Shown piece after piece: positions 1 through 7,612 of a DNA stretch of 31,872 nt. This DNA is from JAMOBE01 sp039908285 (GTDB taxonomy: Bacteria > Pseudomonadota > Alphaproteobacteria > Rhodospirillales > Rhodospirillaceae). The notes below the pieces were generated by a model. The model was not told the DNA's origin. It ran no database searches and saw only the letters and a program-made list of their open reading frames with translations. The position numbers and the translations under genes were made by a program. How positions within the stretch are numbered: position 1 is the stretch's first letter; every line of letters starts with the position of its first letter. The stretch lies in assembly GCA_039908285.1 (NCBI GenBank), contig JAMOBE010000036.1, positions 1-31,872 on the forward strand, in the 5' to 3' direction.

Positions 1-83
1 GTGTCGCCATCGCCCGAAAGCTTTTGGTTCGGCTCAATGCCAAAGCACGCGAAATTAGACAGGAATGCGCATTTGCTACTTGA
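1..83 (+). CDS. C-terminal end of a probable IS110-family transposase (partial)
   Basis: The third frame is open from the window edge and ends at TGA 81-83, giving 26 residues beginning VAIARKLLVRLNAKARE. The pattern K/R-V-A-x-x-A-x-R-K-L-L-x-x-L-N-A resembles the extreme C-terminus of IS110/IS116/IS902 transposases (Transposase_20 domain), which use a DEDD-type recombinase and lack classical terminal inverted repeats. Only the tail is visible, so I cannot tell whether the element is intact upstream. The alternative is chance similarity in a short open stretch; the match is by recall of the family pattern, not by a search. If real, an insertion sequence borders this cluster on its left side. 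Confidence 0.5.
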   Translation, partial: VAIARKLLVRLNAKAREIRQECAFAT

Positions 84-98
84 CAGCCCAGACAGTCG

Positions 99-137
99 CT
101 CACCCCGGCCCTCTCCCCCTCGAGGGGGAGAGGGAGT
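99..137. repeat. 39-nt dispersed repeat with a 26-bp perfect palindrome
   Basis: Positions 109-134 form a perfect palindrome centred on CTCGAG (CCCTCTCCCCCTC with its complement). The full 39 nt recur exactly, in inverted orientation, at 15096-15134. It lies between the transposase tail and the next gene, as expected of an intergenic palindromic repeat. It has no U-tract on either side, so it is not an evident intrinsic terminator. Confidence 0.85.
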
Positions 138-151
138 GAGGTGACCGGGAC

Positions 152-322
152 CTATTTCTTGCCGGCGGCGCGCGCGATCAGCAGCTTGTCCAGCTCCTCG
201 AGGATCTCGACGGCAAGCTCGGCGATGCCGCGGGGAGTCTCGTAGGACTCGTTGCCGGCGATGGCCGTGGCCGCCGCCTGCAGGGCGGCCGCCACCATGA
301 TGGGATTCTGGAAGGAAGGCAT
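152..322 (-). CDS. small conserved-looking protein of unknown function (56 aa)
   Basis: ATG at 322 and TAG at 152-154 give a 56-residue protein starting MPSFQNPIMVAAALQAAA and ending in a basic tail (RAAGKK). A GGAG Shine-Dalgarno sits 7-10 nt upstream of the ATG, which supports a real start. The middle carries an acidic amphipathic stretch (AVEILEELDKLL) that probably forms a helix. There is no signal peptide or membrane segment. It lies downstream of the Nudix gene on the same strand, 110 nt away, and may be co-transcribed. I do not recognise the family. Support is ribosome site, codon use and helix pattern only. Confidence 0.55.
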   Translation of the reverse strand: MPSFQNPIMVAAALQAAATAIAGNESYETPRGIAELAVEILEELDKLLIARAAGKK

Positions 323-432
323 TGCGGGCTCCGTCTACTCCATCTGCGTGGTCTGCGTCGTCTGTTCCGTACCGCCGTCGGCAGTCCCCACGACAGTTCT
401 ATACCCGGCCCGCAGGGTTTTGGCCAGTCATA

Positions 433-1005
433 TCAGCGATCGCTAATGATGCACCCGCTCAGTGCCCCGGGCGGCACGCCCCGTGGGGCGAAGTCGTGGC
501 TGTCGCGCAGATCCCGATGGTGGTGCAGCGACCAGCCGACGTTGGGATAGGCCAGATCGACCCAGGGGATTTCCTCCCACGTGAACAGACGCACCTCCAG
601 GCTTTCGGTCCCGGGGGCGAAGTCGGGAGTGATCATGGACGCGCGATAGATGAGGTGGACCTGGCTGATCTGGGGAAGGCTGTAGATGGCCAGCAGCGCG
701 CCCACCTCGACGGTGGCCCCGGCTTCCTCCAGGACCTCGCGCCGGGCGCCGCACTCGGCGGTCTCGGTCAGTTCCATGAATCCGGCCGGCATGGTCCAGA
801 ACCCCCGCCGCGGGTCGATGGCCCGTCGGCACAGAAGGTACCTGTCCTCCCATGTCACCACCGCGCCGACGATCATCTTGGGATTTTCGTAGAAGATGAA
901 CCCACACTCGCGGCACACCAGGCGGGAGCGCTCATCCCCCTCGGGAATCATGCGGACGCAGGGTCCGCCGACGGCCGTACCGCCCCTTTCGGTCGCATCG
1001 TTCAT
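433..1005 (-). CDS. Nudix hydrolase with N-terminal zinc-ribbon-like segment
   Basis: A 190-residue protein of the ADP-ribose/NADH pyrophosphatase-like Nudix group, which hydrolyses nucleoside diphosphates linked to another moiety. The Nudix box GX5EX7REUXEEXGU is complete at residues 75-97 (GFMELTE, then REVLEEAG). Before it come a CxxC pair (Cys31, Cys34) and the segment ECGFIFYENPK, typical of Nudix proteins carrying a small zinc ribbon, although a second Cys pair is not obvious. The open frame extends 61 codons further upstream, but that part is Arg/Gly-rich sequence translated from the repeat element, so I start at MNDATE. MIPEGDE (residue 19) is an alternative start. The exact substrate cannot be read from sequence. 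Confidence 0.88.
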   Translation of the reverse strand: MNDATERGGTAVGGPCVRMIPEGDERSRLVCRECGFIFYENPKMIVGAVVTWEDRYLLCRRAIDPRRGFWTMPAGFMELTETAECGARREVLEEAGATVEVGALLAIYSLPQISQVHLIYRASMITPDFAPGTESLEVRLFTWEEIPWVDLAYPNVGWSLHHHRDLRDSHDFAPRGVPPGALSGCIISDR

Positions 1006-1040
1006 TCCGCCACTGTGCCCCCCCGTCGGCCTCTCGGCAA

Positions 1041-1337
1041 GGCGAAATCCCCAGGGCAATCGAGTGAAGAAGAGATCGCCGCCATCTTCACTCCCTCTCC
1101 CTCTCCCCCTCCCCCTCTTCAGGGGGGCTACCGTATGCACACAAGTTTCCCGCAAACCTCCAGCAAACTTAAGCCCTCCCCCCATCAAGGGGGAGGGCTT
1201 TTATCGCGGGAGACGGACAGTTCCTACAGCGAACACCCTACGGTCCAGTTTGTCCGACTTGTGTGCACACGGTAGCCCCCCTGAAGGGGGGGAGAGGGCT
1301 TTTGATAGGGTCACCCGATTGCCCTGGCGAAATCCCC
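1041..1337. mobile_element. MITE-like nested inverted-repeat element with flanking 12-bp direct repeats
   Basis: The 12-mer GGCGAAATCCCC occurs at 1041-1052 and again, in direct orientation, at 1326-1337. Just inside are perfect 10-bp terminal inverted repeats, AGGGCAATCG (1053-1062) and CGATTGCCCT (1316-1325). Further in are a 9-bp inverted repeat (1062-1070/1085-1093), a 30-bp inverted repeat with one mismatch (1117-1146/1257-1286), and a central 12-bp hairpin (1171-1200). There is no coding potential inside apart from low-complexity readthrough. The pattern fits a non-autonomous element with a target duplication, about 273 bp long. It fills the gap between the Nudix gene and the next small gene and would separate the Nudix gene from any distal promoter. 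Confidence 0.65.
1171..1202 (+). terminator. 12-bp hairpin followed by TTTT, terminator-like
   Basis: A stem of 12 perfect base pairs (AAGCCCTCCCCC with its complement, loop of six) is followed by TTTTAT. This is the shape of an intrinsic terminator reading on the plus strand. No plus-strand gene ends here, so it is more likely a structural part of the surrounding repeat element. Confidence 0.35.
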
Positions 1338-1398
1338 CAAAAAAACAGCGCACCCCGTGGCGGTCGCCTCGGGGCGCGTCTGGCGTGGCCGCTCCTCC

Positions 1399-1593
1399 TC
1401 AGACGGTCACATCCACCATCGATCCTTTCTGTCCCGTCGGCCGGGGCGCGGGCCGGGGCCCGGCCTGCTCGGCCGCCTGAGCGACAAGGCTCACCACGCC
1501 CTGCTCCGCCTTGTGTGCCAACTTGATGGCCAGCAGGCCGGTGCGGCTCTGGCTGGCTCCGTTCATCGTCGACAATGTCGTGGAGATATCCAT
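1399..1593 (-). CDS. small protein, YjfB-like putative motility protein (64 aa)
   Basis: A 64-residue protein starting MDISTTLSTMNGASQSRTG and ending GSMVDVTV. The general plan matches the YjfB_motility family (short Alphaproteobacterial and Firmicute proteins of unknown biochemical role): MD[IV]-start, Ser/Gln-rich segment, alanine-rich helix, Pro-rich spacer, and a G-x-x-[VI]-D-[VI]-x end. A GTG at 1602 would add three residues; I prefer the ATG at 1593 because family members begin MDI/MDV and a GGGTGA site precedes it. A convincing promoter lies just upstream (1622-1650). The assignment rests on overall pattern and is moderate at best. Confidence 0.5.
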   Translation of the reverse strand: MDISTTLSTMNGASQSRTGLLAIKLAHKAEQGVVSLVAQAAEQAGPRPAPRPTGQKGSMVDVTV

Positions 1594-1621
1594 GATCGTC
1601 ACCCATCTTCATGTTCCTATC

Positions 1622-1650
1622 ATCATACAGCGGATCGACGCCGTTTTCAA
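1622..1650 (-). promoter_or_regulatory. sigma-70-like promoter for the YjfB-like gene
   Basis: Read on the minus strand: TTGAAA (-35, 1650-1645), a 17-bp spacer, then TATGAT (-10, 1627-1622). This is five of six consensus bases in each box at ideal spacing, about 20-30 nt before the predicted start codon. The leader is short and contains an AGGA and a GGGTGA. The surrounding 340-bp gap (1594-1933) is more AT-rich than the genes. Confidence 0.6.
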
Positions 1651-1689
1651 TGAATTGAGCATCCTGGAGTGGCGGTATGGTGCATACTT

Positions 1690-1718
1690 TTGTTGCTTTT
1701 CAGAGAATTAAAGATAAT
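1690..1718 (+). promoter_or_regulatory. candidate promoter for the plus-strand glycan operon
   Basis: TTGTTG (1690-1695), a 17-bp spacer and GATAAT (1713-1718) lie in the most AT-rich part of the 1594-1933 gap. The -10 matches five of six consensus bases and the -35 only three of six. The leader to the first gene would be about 210 nt, in which I see no further gene. It is the best candidate, not a certain one. Confidence 0.38.
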
Positions 1719-1933
1719 TTTGTAACAAGGTCAAAAGACCGGGCGGGAGCGAATTTACAGAAAGCAGGTTACACTAACCTACCGCCTGTGATATTTTCGA
1801 CTCACCAGCCCAACCTGCCACACACTCGAATGCGATTCGTCCGCATTTCGAACCGCTGCTGGACATCCAGCTCTATTGCGTCGCTTTTGTGCATGGGATA
1901 GGGTAGCCTTGCGTGTGTGGGGATGTATGGTCG

Positions 1934-3643
1934 ATGGAGTCAGACATTCGATTTTCCGATCGAGAGGAGGCACTCTACAGGAAGTCCTGCCTGCAAGGGC
2001 TCGGCTCCGTCCCGATCTACGCCATCGAGCACGTGATCGATTTCCTGGCCGAGTTCGTCCGCTCCATGTCGCATGTGGAACTGGTCGACAGCATCATCGA
2101 ACGCTGCCCAAAGCCCATGCGCGCCCGGCTTCGAAAGGCGCGGCCGCCGGATACTCAATGGCTGCAAACGGTTCCAGCCATGTTCGCGGACCTGAGGGTG
2201 CACTCGTTCGACAGGTTTTTTCGCTCCTTTCCCCCGCAGTATCAGGAGCATCTGACCGCCATCCTGCTGGGCCACATGGCCGAACGGTTCGATCCCCTCG
2301 CCGTCGAACGGTACTTCGCCGAGGTGGCAACCCTGGCGATGGGACGACCTCTCGACCCGACCGTCCGGTTCGACCCGTCCATGCTCGACGATATCATGAT
2401 CGCGTATGCCCGTCGCTTCTTCGGAGCCTTCATCACGACGGTCAACGACAGCGCCCGCAGCCATGAGACCGTGGTGTTCATCAACTCCCGCTCCGATTTC
2501 AAGCCCCTGCGGGAATCGCATGCCCTGCGTGGGCGCGGCCGCAAGACCTACCTCATCTGCCTCGAGGTCCTGCCGGAGACTTTGCGTCCGTTGTTCGACC
2601 GCTGTTTCGACGGCGTGATCGAGATACCTTTCATGCCGCTGATACTGAAGGGGCTGGTGCAGACCCTGACACCGCACATTTTCCATGTGCAGTGCGCGAT
2701 GCATTACTACTTCCTGGGGCGCCTGATCGACGAAGCGAAAGGCGACGCGATCTCCGTGTGTGAATTCAACGATATCACGTCCGTGTTTCTTCTTCGCGAC
2801 GTTCTCGATGAGTACATGACAAAGGACGTCGCCGACCTGGACTGGGCGAGCGAGCGCTACATCAGCCATGAAGTCGACGTCGTCCTTCATCAATTCGACG
2901 AGGGTTTTCCGGAAGCCTGGCGAACCCTCCATGGCGGATTCCGCCGGGTTCTGCAGATGCAGCCTTACGCGATCAGGGAATGGCTGCCGAGTGAGCCCCG
3001 ACCGGACCGGGGTGACGGCCCGGTGAAAGTCGTCTGGGCCGGCCAGGTTCCGGGCCGCCGGAGCCTCAATCCCCGGTACTTCGATTCCCTGTACCTGTGC
3101 GAGGCCATGGAACAACTTGTTGACCAGGGGATTGCCGTCGAGATTATTGCCAATCCGATGTTTCTGACCGATTACCAGGATCAAAACTACCGTTATTATT
3201 ATGACCTCGCCCAGAGAACATCCCTGTTCCACGCCTCCCCGCCGGTAACGCCCGACGTGCTTCCCCAGGTGATCGCGGACTTCGATTTCGGCCTGCTGCT
3301 GTTCGACATCGACTTTTCCAAGTCGAATGCGACCCCGATAAAAAACAAATATATGTTGACTAATAAGCTGTTCGGCTACATCGAAGCGGGCATTCCAATC
3401 CTTGTCAACAAGGAGTACGAGAGGATGGCGGCCCTGATCGAGGACAACGGTCTCGGCATCACCCTTTACAGCCACGAGATCCGTACGGCTGGGGAGAGAA
3501 TTCGCGCCTACGACGTCAAGGCTGCCCGCGAACGCGTCAGGCGCTATCGCGACGGCCACATGATGGAGCATGAAATCGGCCGGCTGATCGCGTCGTATCA
3601 CGAGGCGATGGCGGAGCGGCGCCTCTCGCCCGTGTCCGCGTGA
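1934..3643 (+). CDS. glycosyltransferase-like protein, GT-B type C-terminal half
   Basis: A 569-residue protein. The N-terminal two thirds match nothing I can name. From about residue 363 (VKVVWAGQVPGRRS) it looks like the second Rossmann domain of GT-B glycosyltransferases. The segment NKLFGYIEAGIPILVNKE at roughly residues 476-495 corresponds to the donor-binding region of GT4-type enzymes (K-[LM]-F-E-Y-[LI]-A-x-G-x-P-[VI]). There is no signal peptide or membrane helix, so it is probably cytosolic and acts on a nucleotide- or lipid-linked sugar. A GTG at 1913 would add seven residues; I chose the ATG at 1934. It is first of three tightly packed genes, with only seven bases before the next start, so translation is probably coupled. 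Donor and acceptor are unknown. Confidence 0.62.
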   Translation: MESDIRFSDREEALYRKSCLQGLGSVPIYAIEHVIDFLAEFVRSMSHVELVDSIIERCPKPMRARLRKARPPDTQWLQTVPAMFADLRVHSFDRFFRSFPPQYQEHLTAILLGHMAERFDPLAVERYFAEVATLAMGRPLDPTVRFDPSMLDDIMIAYARRFFGAFITTVNDSARSHETVVFINSRSDFKPLRESHALRGRGRKTYLICLEVLPETLRPLFDRCFDGVIEIPFMPLILKGLVQTLTPHIFHVQCAMHYYFLGRLIDEAKGDAISVCEFNDITSVFLLRDVLDEYMTKDVADLDWASERYISHEVDVVLHQFDEGFPEAWRTLHGGFRRVLQMQPYAIREWLPSEPRPDRGDGPVKVVWAGQVPGRRSLNPRYFDSLYLCEAMEQLVDQGIAVEIIANPMFLTDYQDQNYRYYYDLAQRTSLFHASPPVTPDVLPQVIADFDFGLLLFDIDFSKSNATPIKNKYMLTNKLFGYIEAGIPILVNKEYERMAALIEDNGLGITLYSHEIRTAGERIRAYDVKAARERVRRYRDGHMMEHEIGRLIASYHEAMAERRLSPVSA

Positions 3644-3650
3644 GGACGCG

Positions 3651-5411
3651 GTGATCATCGTCGGCATCCACAATACCGGCACCACCAGCTCCGCCGCCAT
3701 CGTGGTCGACGGCTCCCTTGAGTTCGGCTGTGCCGAGGAACGGCTTGACCGGCGGAAGTATTCCAAATACTTCCCCGAACGCGCGATCGATGCCTGCCTG
3801 GACTGGACCGGAGCGACACTGGCCGACGTGGACGCCTTCGCCATCGGCTGGAACCCGGGAATCAACATCGCCGGACGCTACCGGGCCGGCTTCTCCGAGT
3901 GGCCGGCGTACCCGGGAGCGCGGCTGTACACCAGCGCCAACCGGCTTCTGCCGCGGCTCGAGAGCGGAGAGTTGACGGCGACCGACCAGATCTTCGCCGC
4001 CGAGCCGGGACAGGGAGCGGACACCCGCTTCGTGCACGTGACCCACCATCTCGCTCACTGTGCGAATGCCTTCTACCTTTCAGGGTTCGACGACGCGGCC
4101 CTGTTTTCCTGCGATGGCTATGGCGAGCGCACCACGACCGTCTGGGGACGGGGTCAGGGCGGTGACATTACGACCCTGCGCCAGAGCGCCTTCCCCCACT
4201 CCATCGGCAGTTTCTACGCGGCGGTGACCCAGTTCCTTGGTTTTCGCCCGGATCTCGACGAGTGGAAGGTGATGGGCGCCGCCGCCTACGGCGATCCGGC
4301 CCGCTACCAGGCCGCCCTGAGTGGGCTGCTGAACTATGACGAGGACGGCCGGTTCGAACTCGATCTCCGCTATTTCGCCCATTTCGATTTCGACTCGCGA
4401 TCGCTGTTCGCCCCCCGCATCACCGAGCTTTTGGGACCACCCCGGCCGGCATCGGCCCCCATGGAGCCGCGGCACTTCGATATCGCGGCGGCGTTGCAGG
4501 CGGTGGTCGAGACCTATCTGTTCACCGCCGTCCGCTGGCTGGCGCGCGCCACCGGCTGCCGCCGGGCCTGCCTATCCGGCGGCGTGATGATGAATTCGCT
4601 GTTCAACGGCAGGTTGGCCCAGACCGACATCTTCGACGACGTGTTCATTCCCTTCGCCCCCGACGACAGCGGCAACAGCATCGGCGCCGCCCTGTGGCTG
4701 GCGCATCGGGAAGAACCGCCCGGACGCTGCCGCGTTCAAAGGTCGCCCTACCTCGGACGGGACTATGCCGACGACGCCATCCGCGCCGTCCTTGATCGAT
4801 TCAAACTGCGCTACCGGGTATTGGGCGACGTGCCGGGCGAGGTTGCGGACCTCCTGGCCGCGGGCAAGGTCGTCGCATGGTTCCAGGGACGGATGGAGTT
4901 CGGACAGCGGGCGCTCGGTGCCCGCTCCATCCTGGCCGACCCGCGCGATCCGCACATGAAGGACCGCATCAATGCCGCGGTGAAGTTCCGTGAGGGCTTC
5001 CGGCCTTTCGCTCCCGCCGTGCCGGCCGAGAGCCTCGGGGAGTGGTTCGCCGTGGACCGCCCCCTTGCCGTACCCTACATGGAGAAGGTCCTCCCCATCC
5101 GCGCCGACCGCCGCCACCTGATTCCCGCCGTCGTCCATGCCGACGGAACGGGACGGCTGCAAACGGTGGAGCGGTCCATGAACCCGCTGTTCCACGATCT
5201 CCTCACCGCTTTTGGGCAACGCACCGGCGTTCCCATCCTCCTCAACACGTCGTTCAACGTGGCCGAGGAGCCGATCGTCGAGTCCCCCGCCGACGCCATC
5301 CGCACCTTCTACGCTTCCGGAATTGATGCCCTGGTCTGCGGCCGGTATAGTCTGATCAAGGATGGCGTGGCGACGGGAACGCCTGAGTCCAGACCCGACC
5401 GAGGTCCATGA
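3651..5411 (+). CDS. carbamoyltransferase, NodU/CmcH family
   Basis: A 586-residue protein with the full two-domain plan of O-carbamoyltransferases, which use carbamoyl phosphate and ATP to carbamoylate a sugar or antibiotic hydroxyl. Seen: the N-terminal Kae1/YrdC-like half opening MIIVGIHNTGTTSSAA with EERLDRRK; the metal-binding HHLAHCANAF at about residue 131; CDGYGERTT; DEWKVMGAAAYG; LSGGVMMNS; and DDSGNSIGAAL. The C-terminal half carries GRMEFGQRALGARSIL (about 413), FRPFAPAV and ILLNTSFNV (about 531), all family signatures. Start is GTG 3651, with AGGA six bases before it. The stop overlaps the next start (ATGA). Placed between a glycosyltransferase and an acyltransferase, it most likely decorates a glycan. 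Confidence 0.93.
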   Translation: MIIVGIHNTGTTSSAAIVVDGSLEFGCAEERLDRRKYSKYFPERAIDACLDWTGATLADVDAFAIGWNPGINIAGRYRAGFSEWPAYPGARLYTSANRLLPRLESGELTATDQIFAAEPGQGADTRFVHVTHHLAHCANAFYLSGFDDAALFSCDGYGERTTTVWGRGQGGDITTLRQSAFPHSIGSFYAAVTQFLGFRPDLDEWKVMGAAAYGDPARYQAALSGLLNYDEDGRFELDLRYFAHFDFDSRSLFAPRITELLGPPRPASAPMEPRHFDIAAALQAVVETYLFTAVRWLARATGCRRACLSGGVMMNSLFNGRLAQTDIFDDVFIPFAPDDSGNSIGAALWLAHREEPPGRCRVQRSPYLGRDYADDAIRAVLDRFKLRYRVLGDVPGEVADLLAAGKVVAWFQGRMEFGQRALGARSILADPRDPHMKDRINAAVKFREGFRPFAPAVPAESLGEWFAVDRPLAVPYMEKVLPIRADRRHLIPAVVHADGTGRLQTVERSMNPLFHDLLTAFGQRTGVPILLNTSFNVAEEPIVESPADAIRTFYASGIDALVCGRYSLIKDGVATGTPESRPDRGP

Positions 5412-6478
5412 GCAGAATAGACGTCCTGAGTCTCGATCGCAGCGAGGACTGGCGCCGGTACGCCGACCGGCTTCCCGTGGCGAACGTCGTCTATCACCCG
5501 AGCTACACCTCGATCTTCGAGGCCTATGGTGACGGCCGGGGCGAGTGCTTCGTCTTCAGCGACGGCGACGACGTCGTCCTCTATCCCTACATCATCCGGT
5601 CCATCGATCCGGCGCTGCAGGCGGCGGCGGGCCTCTCGGGCAAGGTCGATATCATCACCCCCTACGGCTATGGAGGGTTCGTCCACAACCTCCCGGACGA
5701 CGCCCGTGCCGCCCCACTCCTCGCGCGGTTTCGCGCCGCATTCGACGACCATGCGCGAAGCCTGGGTGCGGTGTCCGAGTTCATCCGCTTCCATCCCCAT
5801 ATGGCCAACCACCGACACTGCGAGGGACTGATCGACGACGTGCGCCTGCACGAAATGAACGTGATTCTCGACCTGACCAAGGGCAAGGACGAACTCCTGG
5901 CCCAATGCCGGCCGACCCACCGCCGATATATCCGCCGAGCCCAGGATGGCGGCCTCGTCCTGTGTCAGGAACCCAATACGACGGCCATCGACACATTCTT
6001 CGATCTTTATCAGCGGACGATGAAGAAGCACAACCAGGTCGGATATCTCAATTTCCGCGCTGGTTTCTTCAAAATCCTGTCGGAAAAGCTGAGCGATAAC
6101 TTGCTGACGTTTACCATCCGCATGGATGGCGAGGCCATGGCCGGCGCTCTGTTTCTGGTCTCCGGCAAGTACATGGACTATTTCCTGGGAGCATCGCACC
6201 CCGCCAACCTGACCCTGCACCCCAATCATTTCCTGTTCTATCAGGTGGCCTGCTGGGGGCACGACCTTGGGTACGAGTGGCTGCATCTCGGCGGCGGCTC
6301 GCCGACCCTGATGTTCTTCAAGGGCGGTTTCTCGCGGTTTCGCGAGCCCTACTACACGGGACGCCATCTGCACGACCGCGACGCCTATCGGACGCTGAGC
6401 GAGCGCCACTGGGCCAGTCTGGGACTGTCCTGGGATGAGACCAGTCCCTACTTCCCGGCCTATCGCTACACGCCCTGA
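5408..6478 (+). CDS. FemAB/BioF2-like GNAT-fold acyltransferase
   Basis: A 356-residue protein of the Acetyltransf_6 (BioF2-like)/FemAB group, double GNAT folds that transfer acyl or aminoacyl groups in cell-envelope and exopolysaccharide work. Features: N-terminal VVYHPSYTSIFEAYGDG; ITPYGYGGFV (family YGGP-like loop); the basic helix CRPTHRRYIRRA at about 167; YLNFRAGFFKIL; and the C-terminal signature LHLGGGSPTLMFFKGGFSRF at about 292, close to the family pattern LhLGGG..d.l..FK.gF. The start overlaps the carbamoyltransferase stop by four bases, implying translational coupling. The donor (acetyl-CoA, other acyl-CoA or aminoacyl-tRNA) is not readable. The 64 bp after it separate two convergent operons and hold only weak hairpins without a clear U-tract. 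Confidence 0.82.
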   Translation: MSRIDVLSLDRSEDWRRYADRLPVANVVYHPSYTSIFEAYGDGRGECFVFSDGDDVVLYPYIIRSIDPALQAAAGLSGKVDIITPYGYGGFVHNLPDDARAAPLLARFRAAFDDHARSLGAVSEFIRFHPHMANHRHCEGLIDDVRLHEMNVILDLTKGKDELLAQCRPTHRRYIRRAQDGGLVLCQEPNTTAIDTFFDLYQRTMKKHNQVGYLNFRAGFFKILSEKLSDNLLTFTIRMDGEAMAGALFLVSGKYMDYFLGASHPANLTLHPNHFLFYQVACWGHDLGYEWLHLGGGSPTLMFFKGGFSRFREPYYTGRHLHDRDAYRTLSERHWASLGLSWDETSPYFPAYRYTP

Positions 6479-6542
6479 CGGCGGAGTCACCGCTCCGGCA
6501 GGCATCCACACACTCATATTCGCTTTGGAAGCGGAAACCGTA

Positions 6543-7607
6543 TCACACGAACAGGCCGTGCTCGTCATCCACCGCCAGGTAGTCGTGCACCGCCAGGTTC
6601 TTGGTGTGGGTCACGCAGTGGTGGCCGCACAGCTTGGACGGATCGAAGCCGTAGATCCGCGCGCGGTTCTCCTCGGAGAACCAGAACTCCCTGAACGAGC
6701 GGTCGGCGATGGAGCCCAGGATGCCGTCCTCCGTATAGGCCTTGTCCTGGCAGGTGTAGACCCGAAGATCGGCGCCGATCACCGTCAGGAACATGAGGTA
6801 GGGACAGAGGGTGTAGTCCTTCTCGAACCGCTCGCCGAGCGTATGGTAGTGGTCGAGGACCGTGAACCCGGAGTCGGCCAGGGCGCGGGCGCGGGCCACC
6901 TGCTCGCTGGCGCGGGCCATGATGGCGTCGTGGTAGGCGTTGTTGGCCTGGACGTCGTTGGCGACAACCGCCGCCGACAGCTTGACGTGATTGACGCCCA
7001 CGTCCTTGAACAGGCGGCAGACGTCGAACAGGTGCTCGTGGTTTTCCTTGGTGACGATGAAGCTGATGCCGAGCACGCACCTGGAGCGGCGGGCGGTGAA
7101 GACCCGCAGGTTGTCGATCAGCCGGGTGAAGCCGCCCGCCGGCGCCCCGCGCGAGGCGGTGTAGCTGGCGTCGTCCCAGGCGTCCACCGACACCCGCACC
7201 CAGGTTCCGTGGGTGGCGAAGGCATCGGCCATGCGGCCCTGCAGGTTCGAGCCGTTGGACAGGGCCGCCACCCGGACGCCGCCGGCGGCCAGGCGGTCGA
7301 TGACCTCGGGCAGCGGCTTGTAGAGCATGGGCTCGCCGCCGCCGGAGAAGGTCACGGCCTTCACCCCCATGGCGACGATGTCGTCCACGATCTCCATCAT
7401 CTTGGCCTCTGGGATCTGGTCGCTCTCCTCCATGTCCTCGCCGAGCTTCAGTCCCTCCATGCGATAGGCGCAGTACCAGCAATTGTGATTGCAGCGGTTG
7501 GTGGGCTTGATGCGGATGTGCACCGGCGCCGCCATCCGCCGCTCCTTCAGGGCCTGCAGGCGGTCGGTGAACCTCAGGAATTTGAGCGAGCTGTACAACG
7601 TTGCCAT
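6543..7607 (-). CDS. radical SAM protein with SPASM/twitch-like C-terminus
   Basis: A 354-residue protein. CNHNCWYC at residues 39-46 is the CxxxCxxC motif that binds the SAM-cleaving [4Fe-4S] cluster, followed by the SAM-binding SGGGEPML loop. Towards the C-terminus, CPYLMFL (about 270), YTCQDK (about 286) and CGHHC (327-331) supply the extra cysteines of a SPASM/twitch auxiliary-cluster domain. The start is the ATG at 7607, five bases from the upstream gene's stop; the frame could extend 17 codons further but would overlap that gene. It is the last gene of the minus-strand run, directly after two PLP sugar aminotransferases. I infer a sugar- or glycan-modifying reaction, as in other radical SAM enzymes from such loci. 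The substrate is unknown. Confidence 0.88.
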   Translation of the reverse strand: MATLYSSLKFLRFTDRLQALKERRMAAPVHIRIKPTNRCNHNCWYCAYRMEGLKLGEDMEESDQIPEAKMMEIVDDIVAMGVKAVTFSGGGEPMLYKPLPEVIDRLAAGGVRVAALSNGSNLQGRMADAFATHGTWVRVSVDAWDDASYTASRGAPAGGFTRLIDNLRVFTARRSRCVLGISFIVTKENHEHLFDVCRLFKDVGVNHVKLSAAVVANDVQANNAYHDAIMARASEQVARARALADSGFTVLDHYHTLGERFEKDYTLCPYLMFLTVIGADLRVYTCQDKAYTEDGILGSIADRSFREFWFSEENRARIYGFDPSKLCGHHCVTHTKNLAVHDYLAVDDEHGLFV

Positions 7608-7612
7608 GACTC

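Noticed and set aside
322..1275. A plus-strand frame of 317 codons covering the Nudix gene and repeat element
   Set aside because: Antisense to a complete Nudix box and reads through CTC-rich repeats; no family features.
1940..3868. A minus-strand frame of 642 codons over the glycosyltransferase gene
   Set aside because: It overlaps two well-supported plus-strand genes, shows no motifs, and the plus-strand frame carries the GT-B signature and coupling to the next gene.
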